Source of the DNA: Propionispora hippei DSM 15287 | GTDB taxonomy: Bacteria > Bacillota > Negativicutes > Propionisporales > Propionisporaceae | Reading direction: 5' to 3' | Assembly (NCBI RefSeq): GCF_900141835.1 | Contig: NZ_FQZD01000012.1 | Location: 62,001-126,000 of the forward strand | Length of the DNA: 64,000 bases | Shown here: positions 23,365 through 32,229 of the stretch, in pieces | Numbering within the stretch: the stretch's first letter is position 1 | Layout: every line of letters begins with the position of its first letter | Notes under the pieces: model-generated | Databases searched by the model: none | What the model saw: only the letters and a program-made list of their open reading frames with translations | Told to the model about the DNA's origin: nothing | Position numbers and translations under genes: made by a program

Positions 23365-25299
23365 ATGTTTTTATCATTGGATATTGAGACGTATTCAGAT
23401 GTGGATTTAACCAAATGCGGCGTCTACGCCTATGCGGACAGCCCGAATTTCACAATTTTGCTTCTTGCTTACGCATTCGGCGATGAGGAAACCCAAATAG
23501 TGGATTTGGCCTGCGGAGAACAGCTGCCGCGGGAAGTTCTGGATGCGCTCACCGATGAGAGCGTCATAAAGACAGCCTTCAATGCCATGTTTGAAAGGAC
23601 TTGCCTTTCACGATATCTGGGAATACATCTTTCGCCTGCTTTCTGGCAATGCACGGCGGTGCAGGCGGCCATGCTGGCTCTGCCGCTGTCCCTGGAAGGG
23701 GTGGGCGAGGTTTTGAATATTGAGCGAAAAAAACTGAAAGAAGGCGGTGACTTGGTCCGGTATTTCTCGATTCCCTGTAAGCCTACCCAGACGAATGGTG
23801 GCAGGAAGAGAAATCTGCCGGAGCACGCGCCGGACAAATGGGCACTATTCAAAAGCTATTGCGTCCGGGACGTGGACGCCGAGCGGGAGATAAGACAGAA
23901 ACTGAGAAACTTCCCGATTCCCGACCTCGAGATGGAACTGTACCGGCTCGATCAGGAAATCAACGACAGAGGCATTTTGGTTGACCGCGACCTGGTATCC
24001 TGCGCCGTGGAGTGCGATCTTCGGTATACGGAGTCAGCAACGGCGCAAGCGTATGAATTGACCGGGCTTAATAACCCCAATTCTGTTGCCCAGATCAAAA
24101 AATGGCTTTCCGGGCGCGGAGTTGAGGTGGAGAGCCTTGACAAGAAAGCGGTTAAAGGCCTTATGCCCGAAGTGGACGGCGAGGTACTGGAGGTTCTGAA
24201 GCTGCGGCTTCTGATGGCCAAGACCTCGGTTAAAAAATATGAGGCCATCGAGCGTTCGGTATGTTCGGACGGCAGGGTTCACGGCCTGCTTCAGTTCTAC
24301 GGGGCGAATCGCACCGGACGCTGGGCGGGAAGGCTCGTCCAGGTTCAGAACCTTCCACAGAATCATTTGCCGGACTTGGAACTGGCCAGAAATCTCATCA
24401 AGCAAAGCCGCTTTGAGGATGTGGAACTGCTCTTTGACTCTACTCCCGGCGTATTGTCGGAATTGATTAGGACCGCCTTCGTGCCAAGGCTAGGCACCCG
24501 CTTTATCGTGGCAGACTTTTCCGCCATTGAAGCGCGAGTGCTAGCCTGGCTCTCCGGCGAGAAGTGGCGCCTTAATGTATTCAGCAGCCACGGCAAGATT
24601 TATGAAGCATCGGCATCCGCGATGTTCGGCGTTCCCATTGAGGAGATCGGCAAAGGAAGCTCGCTTCGCCAGAAGGGCAAAATTGCGGAACTGGCTCTGG
24701 GCTATGGCGGTTCGGTCGGAGCATTGACCTCAATGGGCGCGCTGGATATGGGGCTGACAGAAGAAGAGTTGCCTTCTTTGGTTAATCAGTGGCGAAGAGC
24801 CAATCCGCACATCACAAAGTTCTGGTGGGATGTGGATGCCGCCGCCATTGCGGCAGTCTGCGAAAAGAAGGAAACGGCGGTCGGCAGGGTGGGTTTTTCC
24901 TATAAGTCCGGCATCCTGTTCGTTACGCTGCCATCCGGAAGGAAATTGCCCTATATCAAGCCGCGAATGGCGATCAACAAGTTTGGCCGCGAGGGGCTGA
25001 CCTATGAGGGGATCGGCGAAAGCAAGAAGTGGCTTCGTATTGAAACCTATGGCCCCAAGCTAGTGGAGAACATCGTCCAGGCAACGAGCCGCGACCTGTT
25101 GGCGCTCGCCATGTTGCGGCTCCGTAGCCATGGGTTTGCAATCGTCATGCATGTTCACGATGAAGCCGTACTGGAGGTGTCGGAAGGACAATCAAGCGTT
25201 GGGGAAATCTGCAAAATCATGGCGGAGGCTCCCGGCTGGGCAGCTGGACTTCCGCTTAGAGCCGATGGATACGAGTGCGGTTTTTATAAAAAGGATTAG
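23365..25299 (+). CDS. Phage family A DNA polymerase
   Basis: A 644-residue replicative polymerase. An N-terminal 3'-5' exonuclease begins FLSLDIETYSD (DxE). Polymerase motifs follow: motif A VADFSAIEARVLAWL (about 383), motif B RQKGKIAELALGYGG (about 436) and motif C MHVHDEAVLEV (about 595-605). No 5' nuclease domain is present, as usual for phages. It lies in the middle of the replication block with RBS AAGAGGTG. It should copy phage DNA together with the VapE-type helicase-primase and the SNF2 helicase. Confidence 0.95.
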   Translation: MFLSLDIETYSDVDLTKCGVYAYADSPNFTILLLAYAFGDEETQIVDLACGEQLPREVLDALTDESVIKTAFNAMFERTCLSRYLGIHLSPAFWQCTAVQAAMLALPLSLEGVGEVLNIERKKLKEGGDLVRYFSIPCKPTQTNGGRKRNLPEHAPDKWALFKSYCVRDVDAEREIRQKLRNFPIPDLEMELYRLDQEINDRGILVDRDLVSCAVECDLRYTESATAQAYELTGLNNPNSVAQIKKWLSGRGVEVESLDKKAVKGLMPEVDGEVLEVLKLRLLMAKTSVKKYEAIERSVCSDGRVHGLLQFYGANRTGRWAGRLVQVQNLPQNHLPDLELARNLIKQSRFEDVELLFDSTPGVLSELIRTAFVPRLGTRFIVADFSAIEARVLAWLSGEKWRLNVFSSHGKIYEASASAMFGVPIEEIGKGSSLRQKGKIAELALGYGGSVGALTSMGALDMGLTEEELPSLVNQWRRANPHITKFWWDVDAAAIAAVCEKKETAVGRVGFSYKSGILFVTLPSGRKLPYIKPRMAINKFGREGLTYEGIGESKKWLRIETYGPKLVENIVQATSRDLLALAMLRLRSHGFAIVMHVHDEAVLEVSEGQSSVGEICKIMAEAPGWAAGLPLRADGYECGFYKKD

Positions 25300-25310
25300 G
25301 GGTGATTGCC

Positions 25311-25721
25311 TTGGGAATCAGCAAATACAATGCGGAGGGCTATTATGACCCGACCGCCTACGAGGGCATCCGACGGGCGGAAGTGGATACCGGAAAGCTA
25401 AAGATCGTTTATCCCACTGGATATATGGAACTGAACCTGGAAGGCTTCTTTCCCTGTCCTTTGGATAAAGCCAGGAAGGTCTTTTCCTTGATTTACAGAT
25501 ACTCGCCGGAGCCGGACAAGGACAGGTTGCTTGCTTTCCTGCGCAGACTGGAGAAAAGGTGCTTTGCCCAGATGCAAGAGTACGCCAATGAAGCGGCAGC
25601 CTATCCGGCAAACTCAGACAAGTGGCGCGAGTATACCGCAAAGTTTAAGGAAGCGATGCGGCTCCGGCAAAGAACCGCAAAAAATATAGAACTTTTTATC
25701 GCAGGGAGGGGCGGCAAATGA
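25311..25721 (+). CDS. Phage replication-region protein, unknown
   Basis: A 136-residue protein starting GISKYNAEGYYDPTAYEGI. This sequence opens many small phage proteins placed between polymerase and VapE genes. TTG 25311 is preferred because GGGGTGAT stands about 6 bp upstream; GTG 25302 is the alternative. The C-terminal half is helical and charged. Its end overlaps the VapE start by 4 bp. Function unknown; the fixed neighbourhood suggests a part in replication. Confidence 0.72.
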   Translation: MGISKYNAEGYYDPTAYEGIRRAEVDTGKLKIVYPTGYMELNLEGFFPCPLDKARKVFSLIYRYSPEPDKDRLLAFLRRLEKRCFAQMQEYANEAAAYPANSDKWREYTAKFKEAMRLRQRTAKNIELFIAGRGGK

Positions 25722-28084
25722 AAATTAGGCTTTCTACTGGCAATTCCCGTACAGACAAACGCTGGAATCTGGCCGAGATGGAACTGGATGAGTTCCGTGA
25801 CCGGATTTCAGCCACGCGCAGGACCGCGGAAACCGTGGAGCAGTACAAAAAACTCAGCAAGGCCAGACAGGATGATATCAAGGATGTGGGCGGTTTTGTC
25901 CTAGGAACGCTGAAGGGCGGCAGACGGAAAAAGGATTGCGTCCTGACGCGATCCGGGCTGTGCCTGGATATGGACTACGCGCTGCCGGATATCATCGAGC
26001 AAATCGAGATGTTTTGTTCCTTCAAGTGCTGGCTTTACTCCACTCATAAGCATACGCCGGAAAAGCCTCGCCTTCGCCTTATCATCCCGCTTGCCCGCGA
26101 GGTGTCGCCGGATGAGTACTCTGCAGTGGCAAGGAAAGTAGCGGACGAAATTGGCATTGAACTTTTCGACGACACCACCTACGAACCGAGTCGTTTGATG
26201 TACTGGCCGTCCACCTCCGCAGACGGGGAGTTCGTGTTCCGCGAGGTTGACGGCGAACTTCTCGATCCCGACGAGGTGCTCGCAAAATACACTGACTGGC
26301 GTAATTCAGCGCTGTGGCCTGTGTCCAAGCGGCAGCAGACCGTGGTGCAGCGTGAGGTCAAGAAACAGGCCGATCCCCTGGAAAAACAAGGGGCGGTGGG
26401 TGCGTTCTGCCGCGCTTACTCCGTGACGGATGCTATGGATACCTTTCTTGCTGATGTATATCGAAAAAGCGCCATGCCCGGCCGTTATGACTATATCCCG
26501 GCAGACAGCCAGGCGGGCGTGGTCATTTACGAGGATAAATACGCATATAGCCATCACGCCACCGACCCGGCGTGCGGAAAGCTGATGAACGCCTTTGACG
26601 CGGTGCGGATTCACAAATTCGGAGAACTGGACGCAAAGGCGGATGAAGACGCCGATCCCGCCAAGATGCCTTCTTTTAAGGCCATGCAGGAGTTTGCGGT
26701 TGCTGACGAACGGGTTAAAGTCCGGCTTGCCAAAGAGCGCGAAAACTTGGCGCTGGATGAGTTCAATGAAGTGGACAACGAAAACTGGCAGACTGTACTG
26801 GAACTGGATAAGCAGGGCAAGGTCAAGGACACTCTGAGCAATATCGCCAATATCATCCGCTTCGATCCGAATCTCAGGCCAATCGTATACAATGAGTTTA
26901 AAAGCATGGTGGATGTGATCGGCGAGCTCCCCTGGAAGCAGGTGCGTCCCGGTTGGGGCGATGCCGACCTTGCCTGTGCCAAGGTGTACTTTGAACGGGT
27001 ATACGGGATTTGGTCGCCAGCCAAATTCAAGGACGCGCTTCTTGCTGTGGTATCAGCGGAGCGGCCATTCCATCCGATTAAGAAGTATTTTGAAACCCTG
27101 GAATGGGACGGAACGGAGCGTATCGACACACTGCTCATTGATTATCTGGGCGCGGAGGATACCGCCTTTGTTCGGGCAGTTACCCGCAAGACCCTGTGTG
27201 CCGCCGTAGCCCGTGTATATGAGCCGGGAATCAAGTTTGACTCCATCCTCGTCCTTAACGGCCCGCAGGGTGTGGGCAAGTCCACGCTGTTCGCCCTTCT
27301 TGGCAGACAGTGGTATTCGGACAGCCTGTCCATCTCCGACATGAAGGACAAAACCGCCGCCGAAAAGCTGCAAGGGTACTGGATTTTAGAACTAGGCGAA
27401 CTGGCCGGAATCAAAAAGGTGGACGTGGAAACGGTCAAGTCCTTCATCAGCCGTACGGACGACAAGTTCAGGCAGTCCTATGGCGTCAATGTGGAAAGCC
27501 ATCCCAGAACCAATATCATTGTAGGTTCCACCAACTCGGAGAGCGGGTTTCTTCGCGACATCACCGGAAACCGGCGCTTCTGGCCGGTGCATGTGACGGG
27601 CAATTCTAAGTTTCGCGCTTGGGAGCTGACCGAGGTTGACCAGGTTTGGGCGGAAGCCATCGTGAAGTACCACGCCGGCGAGGAATTGTTCCTGAAAGGC
27701 GATGTGGTCGCCGAAGCCTATGTCCAGCAACAACAGGCGATGGAAGCCGACGACCGAGAGGGTATTATCGTAGACTACCTGGAAGTGCTGCTTCCCGAAG
27801 GGTGGGACGGGATGGACCTATACCAGAGAAGGACGTTTCTAGGCGGCAATGAGTTTGGCGGCTCTGCCATGACGGGAACCGTGCGCCGGGACAAGGTCTG
27901 CGTGATGGAGATCTGGTGCGAGTGCTTTGCCAAGGAGCGCCAGAACCTCAAACGGTCTGATTCCTATGAAATAGAAGGCATCTTGACCCGCATCGGAGGG
28001 TGGAAGAAGTTGACCGCCAACAAATCCGGCAAGGTCAGATACCCCCTCTACGGCCCGCAAAAAACCTTTGTGCGGGAGGGGTAA
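25718..28084 (+). CDS. VapE-family primase-helicase
   Basis: A 788-residue protein. The N-terminal third (CLDMDYALPDIIEQIE, STHKHTPEKPRLRLIIPLAR) resembles an archaeo-eukaryotic primase-like domain. The C-terminal VapE ATPase has Walker A LNGPQGVGKSTLFALLG (about 513-529), LELGELAGIKKVDVE, and the sensor segment IIVGSTNSESGFLRDITGNR. This combination serves as replication initiator/helicase in many Firmicute phages. It begins inside the previous gene (ATGA overlap). The region after it carries repeats that could be the origin. Confidence 0.9.
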   Translation: MKIRLSTGNSRTDKRWNLAEMELDEFRDRISATRRTAETVEQYKKLSKARQDDIKDVGGFVLGTLKGGRRKKDCVLTRSGLCLDMDYALPDIIEQIEMFCSFKCWLYSTHKHTPEKPRLRLIIPLAREVSPDEYSAVARKVADEIGIELFDDTTYEPSRLMYWPSTSADGEFVFREVDGELLDPDEVLAKYTDWRNSALWPVSKRQQTVVQREVKKQADPLEKQGAVGAFCRAYSVTDAMDTFLADVYRKSAMPGRYDYIPADSQAGVVIYEDKYAYSHHATDPACGKLMNAFDAVRIHKFGELDAKADEDADPAKMPSFKAMQEFAVADERVKVRLAKERENLALDEFNEVDNENWQTVLELDKQGKVKDTLSNIANIIRFDPNLRPIVYNEFKSMVDVIGELPWKQVRPGWGDADLACAKVYFERVYGIWSPAKFKDALLAVVSAERPFHPIKKYFETLEWDGTERIDTLLIDYLGAEDTAFVRAVTRKTLCAAVARVYEPGIKFDSILVLNGPQGVGKSTLFALLGRQWYSDSLSISDMKDKTAAEKLQGYWILELGELAGIKKVDVETVKSFISRTDDKFRQSYGVNVESHPRTNIIVGSTNSESGFLRDITGNRRFWPVHVTGNSKFRAWELTEVDQVWAEAIVKYHAGEELFLKGDVVAEAYVQQQQAMEADDREGIIVDYLEVLLPEGWDGMDLYQRRTFLGGNEFGGSAMTGTVRRDKVCVMEIWCECFAKERQNLKRSDSYEIEGILTRIGGWKKLTANKSGKVRYPLYGPQKTFVREG

Positions 28085-28317
28085 TGGAACCAAGGAACAA
28101 ATTTTACCCGTTCCGTTGTAACCCGTAATGTCGTGGGAACGCCGACAGGCACAGTCCGCGAAGGCGGAAAAACAGCGAGCCTTGCTGGTTCTGTGCCTAC
28201 CGTTCCTAAAAAAAGACATATTGATTATTTTGATGTAGGTATTAAGAAGAAAGGCACTTGCAAGTACGTATACGCGCGTATAGGATTTTTAGCACATAGG
28301 AACGACACAAGGAACAG
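28085..28317. other. Candidate replication origin with GGAAC repeats and a palindrome
   Basis: Between the VapE and VRR-NUC genes, GGAAC or its complement occurs seven times (28086, 28094, 28110, 28136, 28202, 28299, 28311), together with a perfect 14-bp palindrome TATACGCGCGTATA at 28269-28282. No gene is convincing here. Placement just after the initiator-like gene and the repeats suggest an origin or a control region. Confidence 0.4.
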
Positions 28318-28338
28318 ATGGTGAAAGGGGCGGCTATT

Positions 28339-28620
28339 TTGCAGGAAAGTACCATCGAGCGAAAATTGGTCACTGAAGTAAAAAAGCGTGGCGGGCTGGC
28401 CGTAAAATTCGTATCCCCAGGTTTTGATGGGGTGCCGGACCGACTGGTTCTTTTCCCCGGTGGCGTTTTTGCTTTTGTAGAATTGAAGGCTCCTGGCAAG
28501 AATCTGCGGCCTTTGCAAGAATTACGGGCAAGGCAGTTGACCGCTTTGGGTTTTCGGGTTTACCGCATTGATAACAAAGAAATGATTGGAGGTGTGCTTG
28601 ATGAAATACAGACCGCATGA
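28339..28620 (+). CDS. VRR-NUC nuclease domain protein
   Basis: A 93-residue protein with TIERKLVTEVKKRGG, KFVSPGFDGVPDRLVLFPGG and FVELKAPGKNLRPLQ: the E...D...ExK residues of VRR-NUC, a minimal Holliday-junction-type nuclease often next to phage SNF2 helicases. TTG 28339 is preferred because AAAGGGG lies 8 bp upstream and relatives begin at this point; ATG 28318 is possible. Its end overlaps the helicase gene by 20 bp. It probably resolves replication intermediates. Confidence 0.88.
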   Translation: MQESTIERKLVTEVKKRGGLAVKFVSPGFDGVPDRLVLFPGGVFAFVELKAPGKNLRPLQELRARQLTALGFRVYRIDNKEMIGGVLDEIQTA

Positions 28621-29950
28621 TTATCAGAAATACGCAACCAAATTTACGCTGGAACATCCTGTCTGCTGCTTAATGCTGGATATGGGATTAGGCAAAAGTG
28701 TTATTGCCTTGACGGCACTGTGGATAATGGCTCTGGACAGCTTTGACATCGGGAAGATACTTGTTATCGCTCCCAAGCGCGTAGCTGAAAACACCTGGCC
28801 GAAGGAATTGGCGAAGTGGGAGCATCTGACCGGGCTATCTTATTCCCTGGTTCTGGGCAGCAAGAAACAGCGTGAAGAGGCTCTTGCCCAAAAAGCGTCG
28901 GTGTATATCATAAACAGGGAAAATGTGGCGTGGCTTGTGGAGAATCATCGCTGGGATTTTGACACGGTGGTGATTGACGAGCTGTCAAGCTTCAAGTCCA
29001 ATCAGGCACAGCGGTTCAAGGCGTTAAAGAAAGTCCGACCCTTTGTGCAGCGGGTGATCGGCCTTACTGGCACTCCGGCGCCCAATTCTCTCCTAGACCT
29101 TTGGCCGCAGATGTTTCTTCTGGATATGGGGCAAAGGCTCGGACGCTTCATCGGCGGCTATCGGGACCGGTTTTTCGTTCCTGACAAACGCAATCGTGAA
29201 ATTATTTACTCTTATAAGCCCCGCGAAGACTCGGAGGGAAAAATCTATGAACTGATTTCAGACATATGCATTTCCATGAAAGCCGTTGACTTCCTCGCTA
29301 TGCCGGAGAAAATCAGCAATTGCGTTGAGGTTGAACTGGATCAGAAGGAGCGGCGGATTTACGACGATTTCCAAAGAAAAATGTGTATATCTCTCGGCAA
29401 TGAGGAGGAGCTGGACGCCATGAACGCGGCAGGCCTTTCGAACGAACTGCTGCAGATGGCAAACGGCGCGGTTTACGGCGAGGACAAAAAAGTCATTTAT
29501 ATTCATGACAGAAAGCTGGACGCGCTTGAGGATTTGATTGAAGCCGCCAACGGCAAGCCCCTTCTTGTGGCTTACTGGTACAAGCACGATCTGGCTCGCA
29601 TTTGCGAGCGGTTTGACATCAGAACAATTGATACGGAAAAAGACATTGATGACTGGAATGCTGGAAAGATTCCCGTTGCCCTCATCCATCCGGCGTCGGC
29701 GGGACATGGACTGAACTTGCAGGAGGGCGGCTCCACTGTAGTGTGGTTTGGACTTACCTGGTCATTGGAATTATACCAGCAGCTGAACGCAAGACTCTGG
29801 CGGCAAGGTCAGAAAAATACGGTGGTGATTCAGCACATCGTCACCCGCGGCACACACGATGAAGATGTCATGAAAGCTTTGGAGACGAAGGATACGCGGC
29901 AGTCGGCTCTGATTGCGGCAGTCAAGGCCAGGATAGGAGGTGCGGCATGA
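28601..29950 (+). CDS. SNF2-family DEAD/DEAH-type helicase
   Basis: A 449-residue superfamily 2 protein: Walker A CLMLDMGLGKSVIALTAL (about 23-40), motif II VVIDELSSFKS (about 124-134), motif III LTGTPAPNSLLDLWP (about 154), and motif VI QQLNARLWRQGQKNTV (about 393). ATG 28601 follows GGAGGTG and lies inside the VRR-NUC gene, which suggests translational coupling and joint function. It is likely a DNA translocase for replication or recombination. Confidence 0.92.
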   Translation: MKYRPHDYQKYATKFTLEHPVCCLMLDMGLGKSVIALTALWIMALDSFDIGKILVIAPKRVAENTWPKELAKWEHLTGLSYSLVLGSKKQREEALAQKASVYIINRENVAWLVENHRWDFDTVVIDELSSFKSNQAQRFKALKKVRPFVQRVIGLTGTPAPNSLLDLWPQMFLLDMGQRLGRFIGGYRDRFFVPDKRNREIIYSYKPREDSEGKIYELISDICISMKAVDFLAMPEKISNCVEVELDQKERRIYDDFQRKMCISLGNEEELDAMNAAGLSNELLQMANGAVYGEDKKVIYIHDRKLDALEDLIEAANGKPLLVAYWYKHDLARICERFDIRTIDTEKDIDDWNAGKIPVALIHPASAGHGLNLQEGGSTVVWFGLTWSLELYQQLNARLWRQGQKNTVVIQHIVTRGTHDEDVMKALETKDTRQSALIAAVKARIGGAA

Positions 29951-30438
29951 ACGGCAGAGTGGAAAGAATAATGCAGGAATACCGGCAGATGGTGATGGAG
30001 CGGGTCTGCCTTGAAAACCAGATCCGAAACTTTCAAGGGATCACGGAAGAGGAGATGATTGATTCCTTGCAATTTTCCCAACCAGACGCAGAACGTGTGC
30101 AGACCAGCGGCGTTTCCGATAAAACCGGACGTATCGCCGTTTCCTATAAAGACAAGATGGACCGAATCAACAAGGAATGGCAGGTGCACCTGGAAAAGAA
30201 GCATACCGTCCTAATAGAGGAACTGATTTTTTTCGAGTCGGCCGTTTTTTCATTGAGCGGCACTCTGCCTGAGTTCATTTCGGATATGGTCATCAAAGGG
30301 CTTACCTGGGATGACCTTTCCGCCAAATACCATATTAGCCGGACGATGGTGGCGAAGAACCGCAAGAGGGCAATTCGTGAACTGGAAACACTTTATGCCA
30401 TCCACGATAAGGAGATGGCGGAATATATTCTGAGCTGA
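29947..30438 (+). CDS. Sigma-like/ArpU-type phage transcription regulator
   Basis: A 163-residue protein with helical N-terminal part and a C-terminal helix-turn-helix like sigma region 4: GLTWDDLSAKYHISRTMVAKN (about 120-140) followed by RKRAIRELETLY. Proteins of this group (DUF1492, ArpU) sit at the end of early operons and control late genes. It begins with an ATGA overlap on the helicase. It is the best candidate in the window for activator of the repeat-bearing late promoter at 32053-32117; this link is inference. Confidence 0.7.
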   Translation: MNGRVERIMQEYRQMVMERVCLENQIRNFQGITEEEMIDSLQFSQPDAERVQTSGVSDKTGRIAVSYKDKMDRINKEWQVHLEKKHTVLIEELIFFESAVFSLSGTLPEFISDMVIKGLTWDDLSAKYHISRTMVAKNRKRAIRELETLYAIHDKEMAEYILS

Positions 30439-30448
30439 GGTGAGTGCA

Positions 30449-30814
30449 ATGTGCAGAAGAGGCGACATTTATTATGTGGATTTCGGAGAGAACATAGATA
30501 CGCGAAAACAGAGCGGAATCCGTCCGGCGGTAATTGTCAGCAACAATAAGGCAAATGAGCATTCACCGGTCATTACGGTGGTGCCACTGACATCTAAAGT
30601 TCATAAGAAGCGGTTCCTTCCAACCCACGTGTATATTCCCGCGTCCGCTGGGTTTGGATTAAGCTGTGGAAGCCTGGCGCTTGCCGAACAGGTGGAAGCC
30701 ATTGATAAGGACCGCCTTCTGGAGAAAAAGGGTACTATAAAGAGCACTGAAATCATGGAGAAAATTACAAAGGCGATACAGATACAAATCGGGGTGTTTG
30801 AAGAATATAATTAG
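30449..30814 (+). CDS. MazF/PemK-family endoribonuclease toxin
   Basis: A 121-residue MazF-like protein: RRGDIYYVDFGENIDTRKQS, GIRPAVIVSNNKANEHSPVI, VVPLTSKVHKKRFLPTHV and LALAEQVEAIDKDRLL. The conserved GDIYYVDFG and RPAVIVSNN segments form the active-site sheet that cuts mRNA. ATG 30449 follows GAGGTGA, overlapping the previous stop region. No MazE-like antitoxin is encoded beside it; the upstream neighbour is a sigma-like regulator. It could be an orphan acting in the phage cycle, or be neutralised by a host antitoxin. Confidence 0.9.
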   Translation: MCRRGDIYYVDFGENIDTRKQSGIRPAVIVSNNKANEHSPVITVVPLTSKVHKKRFLPTHVYIPASAGFGLSCGSLALAEQVEAIDKDRLLEKKGTIKSTEIMEKITKAIQIQIGVFEEYN

Positions 30815-30917
30815 AAAGTTATATGTGGGCAAGAAAGATATACTTAATTTAAAAAAGAGATTATACTGATTTAGTGTATAGTATGTTTAGATCATTGACT
30901 TAAAAGGGGGAATCTAT

Positions 30918-32036
30918 ATGGCGCACTCTATACAAGCTATGAGAACAGTATTTGATGTTGTTAAGGCTGCAAGAGATAACAATAATGCGTTTTCTGATGA
31001 AGATATACAAAGATTGTTACAAGCAATAGTACCTGATGAGAATACTAGAAAACGATATGATAATTTTTCTAAAGGCTACTATTCTGAAGAACTTTTTCGA
31101 AGAATTTATTCACTTTTACCTTGGATAAGATTAATTACTCCATTGGGGCAGGAACAATTTCCAGAAAAATCAAAAGAGGAAATGCAAGTACCAGATTTTG
31201 AAATAATGTATGAAGTAGGTAGTTCAGATAATATAAAAAAAATTTTAGTCGAGGCTAAATTAGTGGATGGTGATAAGCAGACATTTGAATTGCTTAAACA
31301 TACTTATAATGTTTTGAAAAAATATGAAGATAATTCTGAAAGCCCTTTGTTATTCGCGATTTTTTGGAGAAAACAAATGATATGGACAGTGAACTCTATA
31401 GAATCATTTTCAGAGAAAAGCAGTTCTTATAAAATTTCATTTAAGAATGCGTGTAAAAGTGATGTCTCTGCTATATTTGGAGATTACACATACTTGTTTA
31501 GAAAAAGGCCACTTAGAAAGTCAAAATTCTCTAACGGTGAATTATTACAGTGTAATTATTCCCATAGTCATGAAAAATATGGGCGTACCCTTTATGAAGG
31601 GATTTCATTGAATGGTAAGAACTTTGATGATTTAGGTGCTTTGGAAACACCGGTGTTAGATTGTGCGTTTGACTTTAAAGAAATAGAGTCCTTTAAAATA
31701 AATGAATTCGAAACAGAATTAACAGAACAATTGGCAGATGTAAAATATGCTTATAGATTATCCTCTTTAATGCTTGGATATTTATTGAAAATTCATTGCT
31801 ACAACTATAATGATATGTATTGTCAAGAACATAATATTGTAGAAAATACTTTTGGTATAGTTGATACAGTAAGAAGAAAAATGGGAGGAGAGAAGTTTTA
31901 TTTATTGCCATATGATAAAAAAATATCAATAAAAAAACTGATTAATTTGCAGTTTGGCAATGTTCCTCGTATTTATAAGGCATACATTGAGACGAATAGG
32001 AAGGAAGGTTACGGTATTTTGTGTAGTCATGATTAA
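30918..32036 (+). CDS. AT-rich PD-(D/E)XK-like protein, candidate defence cargo
   Basis: A 372-residue protein of no recognised family, clearly more AT-rich than the replication genes around it. Residues about 52-62 (SEELFRRIYSLL), 95-104 (VPDFEIMYEV) and 112-120 (ILVEAKLVDG) fit the helix-E, D and ExK positions of a PD-(D/E)XK nuclease, followed by a helix (LLKHTYNVLKKY). The C-terminal half is unassigned. RBS AAAGGGGG. It stands alone between MazF and the late promoter region, a typical place for cargo genes. Possible role: restriction or abortive defence by the prophage. Catalysis is inferred from motif order only. Confidence 0.6.
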   Translation: MAHSIQAMRTVFDVVKAARDNNNAFSDEDIQRLLQAIVPDENTRKRYDNFSKGYYSEELFRRIYSLLPWIRLITPLGQEQFPEKSKEEMQVPDFEIMYEVGSSDNIKKILVEAKLVDGDKQTFELLKHTYNVLKKYEDNSESPLLFAIFWRKQMIWTVNSIESFSEKSSSYKISFKNACKSDVSAIFGDYTYLFRKRPLRKSKFSNGELLQCNYSHSHEKYGRTLYEGISLNGKNFDDLGALETPVLDCAFDFKEIESFKINEFETELTEQLADVKYAYRLSSLMLGYLLKIHCYNYNDMYCQEHNIVENTFGIVDTVRRKMGGEKFYLLPYDKKISIKKLINLQFGNVPRIYKAYIETNRKEGYGILCSHD

Positions 32037-32052
32037 TTAACATTTGATTTTC

Positions 32053-32117
32053 AAGGTGTACTAAAGGTGTACTAACGGTGTACTGCTTTTTCATTTCGAC
32101 TGCGCTATACTTATAAT
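32053..32117 (+). promoter_or_regulatory. Candidate late promoter with three 11-bp repeats
   Basis: AAGGTGTACTA (32053), AAGGTGTACTA (32064) and ACGGTGTACTG (32075) follow each other at exactly 11 bp, one helical turn. A TATAAT stands at 32112-32117 with only a poor -35 (TTTCAT). Direct repeats one turn apart upstream of a weak -35 suggest an activator-dependent promoter, placed before HNH, cos and the packaging genes. Confidence 0.6.
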
Positions 32118-32133
32118 TGCCTAGAAATGATAC

Positions 32134-32164
32134 GAGTCTGGAGTTGACCTCCAGGCTCTTTTTC
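32134..32164 (+). terminator. Leader terminator between late promoter and HNH gene
   Basis: GAGTCTGGAG (32134-32143) pairs with CTCCAGGCTC (32149-32158) and is followed by TTTTT. It lies only about 10 bp after the expected start of the 32112 promoter and before the HNH gene, recalling the late-promoter/early-terminator pair controlled by antitermination in lambdoid phages. Confidence 0.7.
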
Positions 32165-32229
32165 TTTGGCCGGATGCGTCTTTCTTTCATCCTTTCACGC
32201 ATCCGTACATACGAAAGGAGAAAGTAGGT

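Noticed and set aside
32053-32085. Three 11-bp repeats as a CRISPR-like array
   Set aside because: Repeats touch each other without spacers and stand before a -10 element; operator is the better reading.
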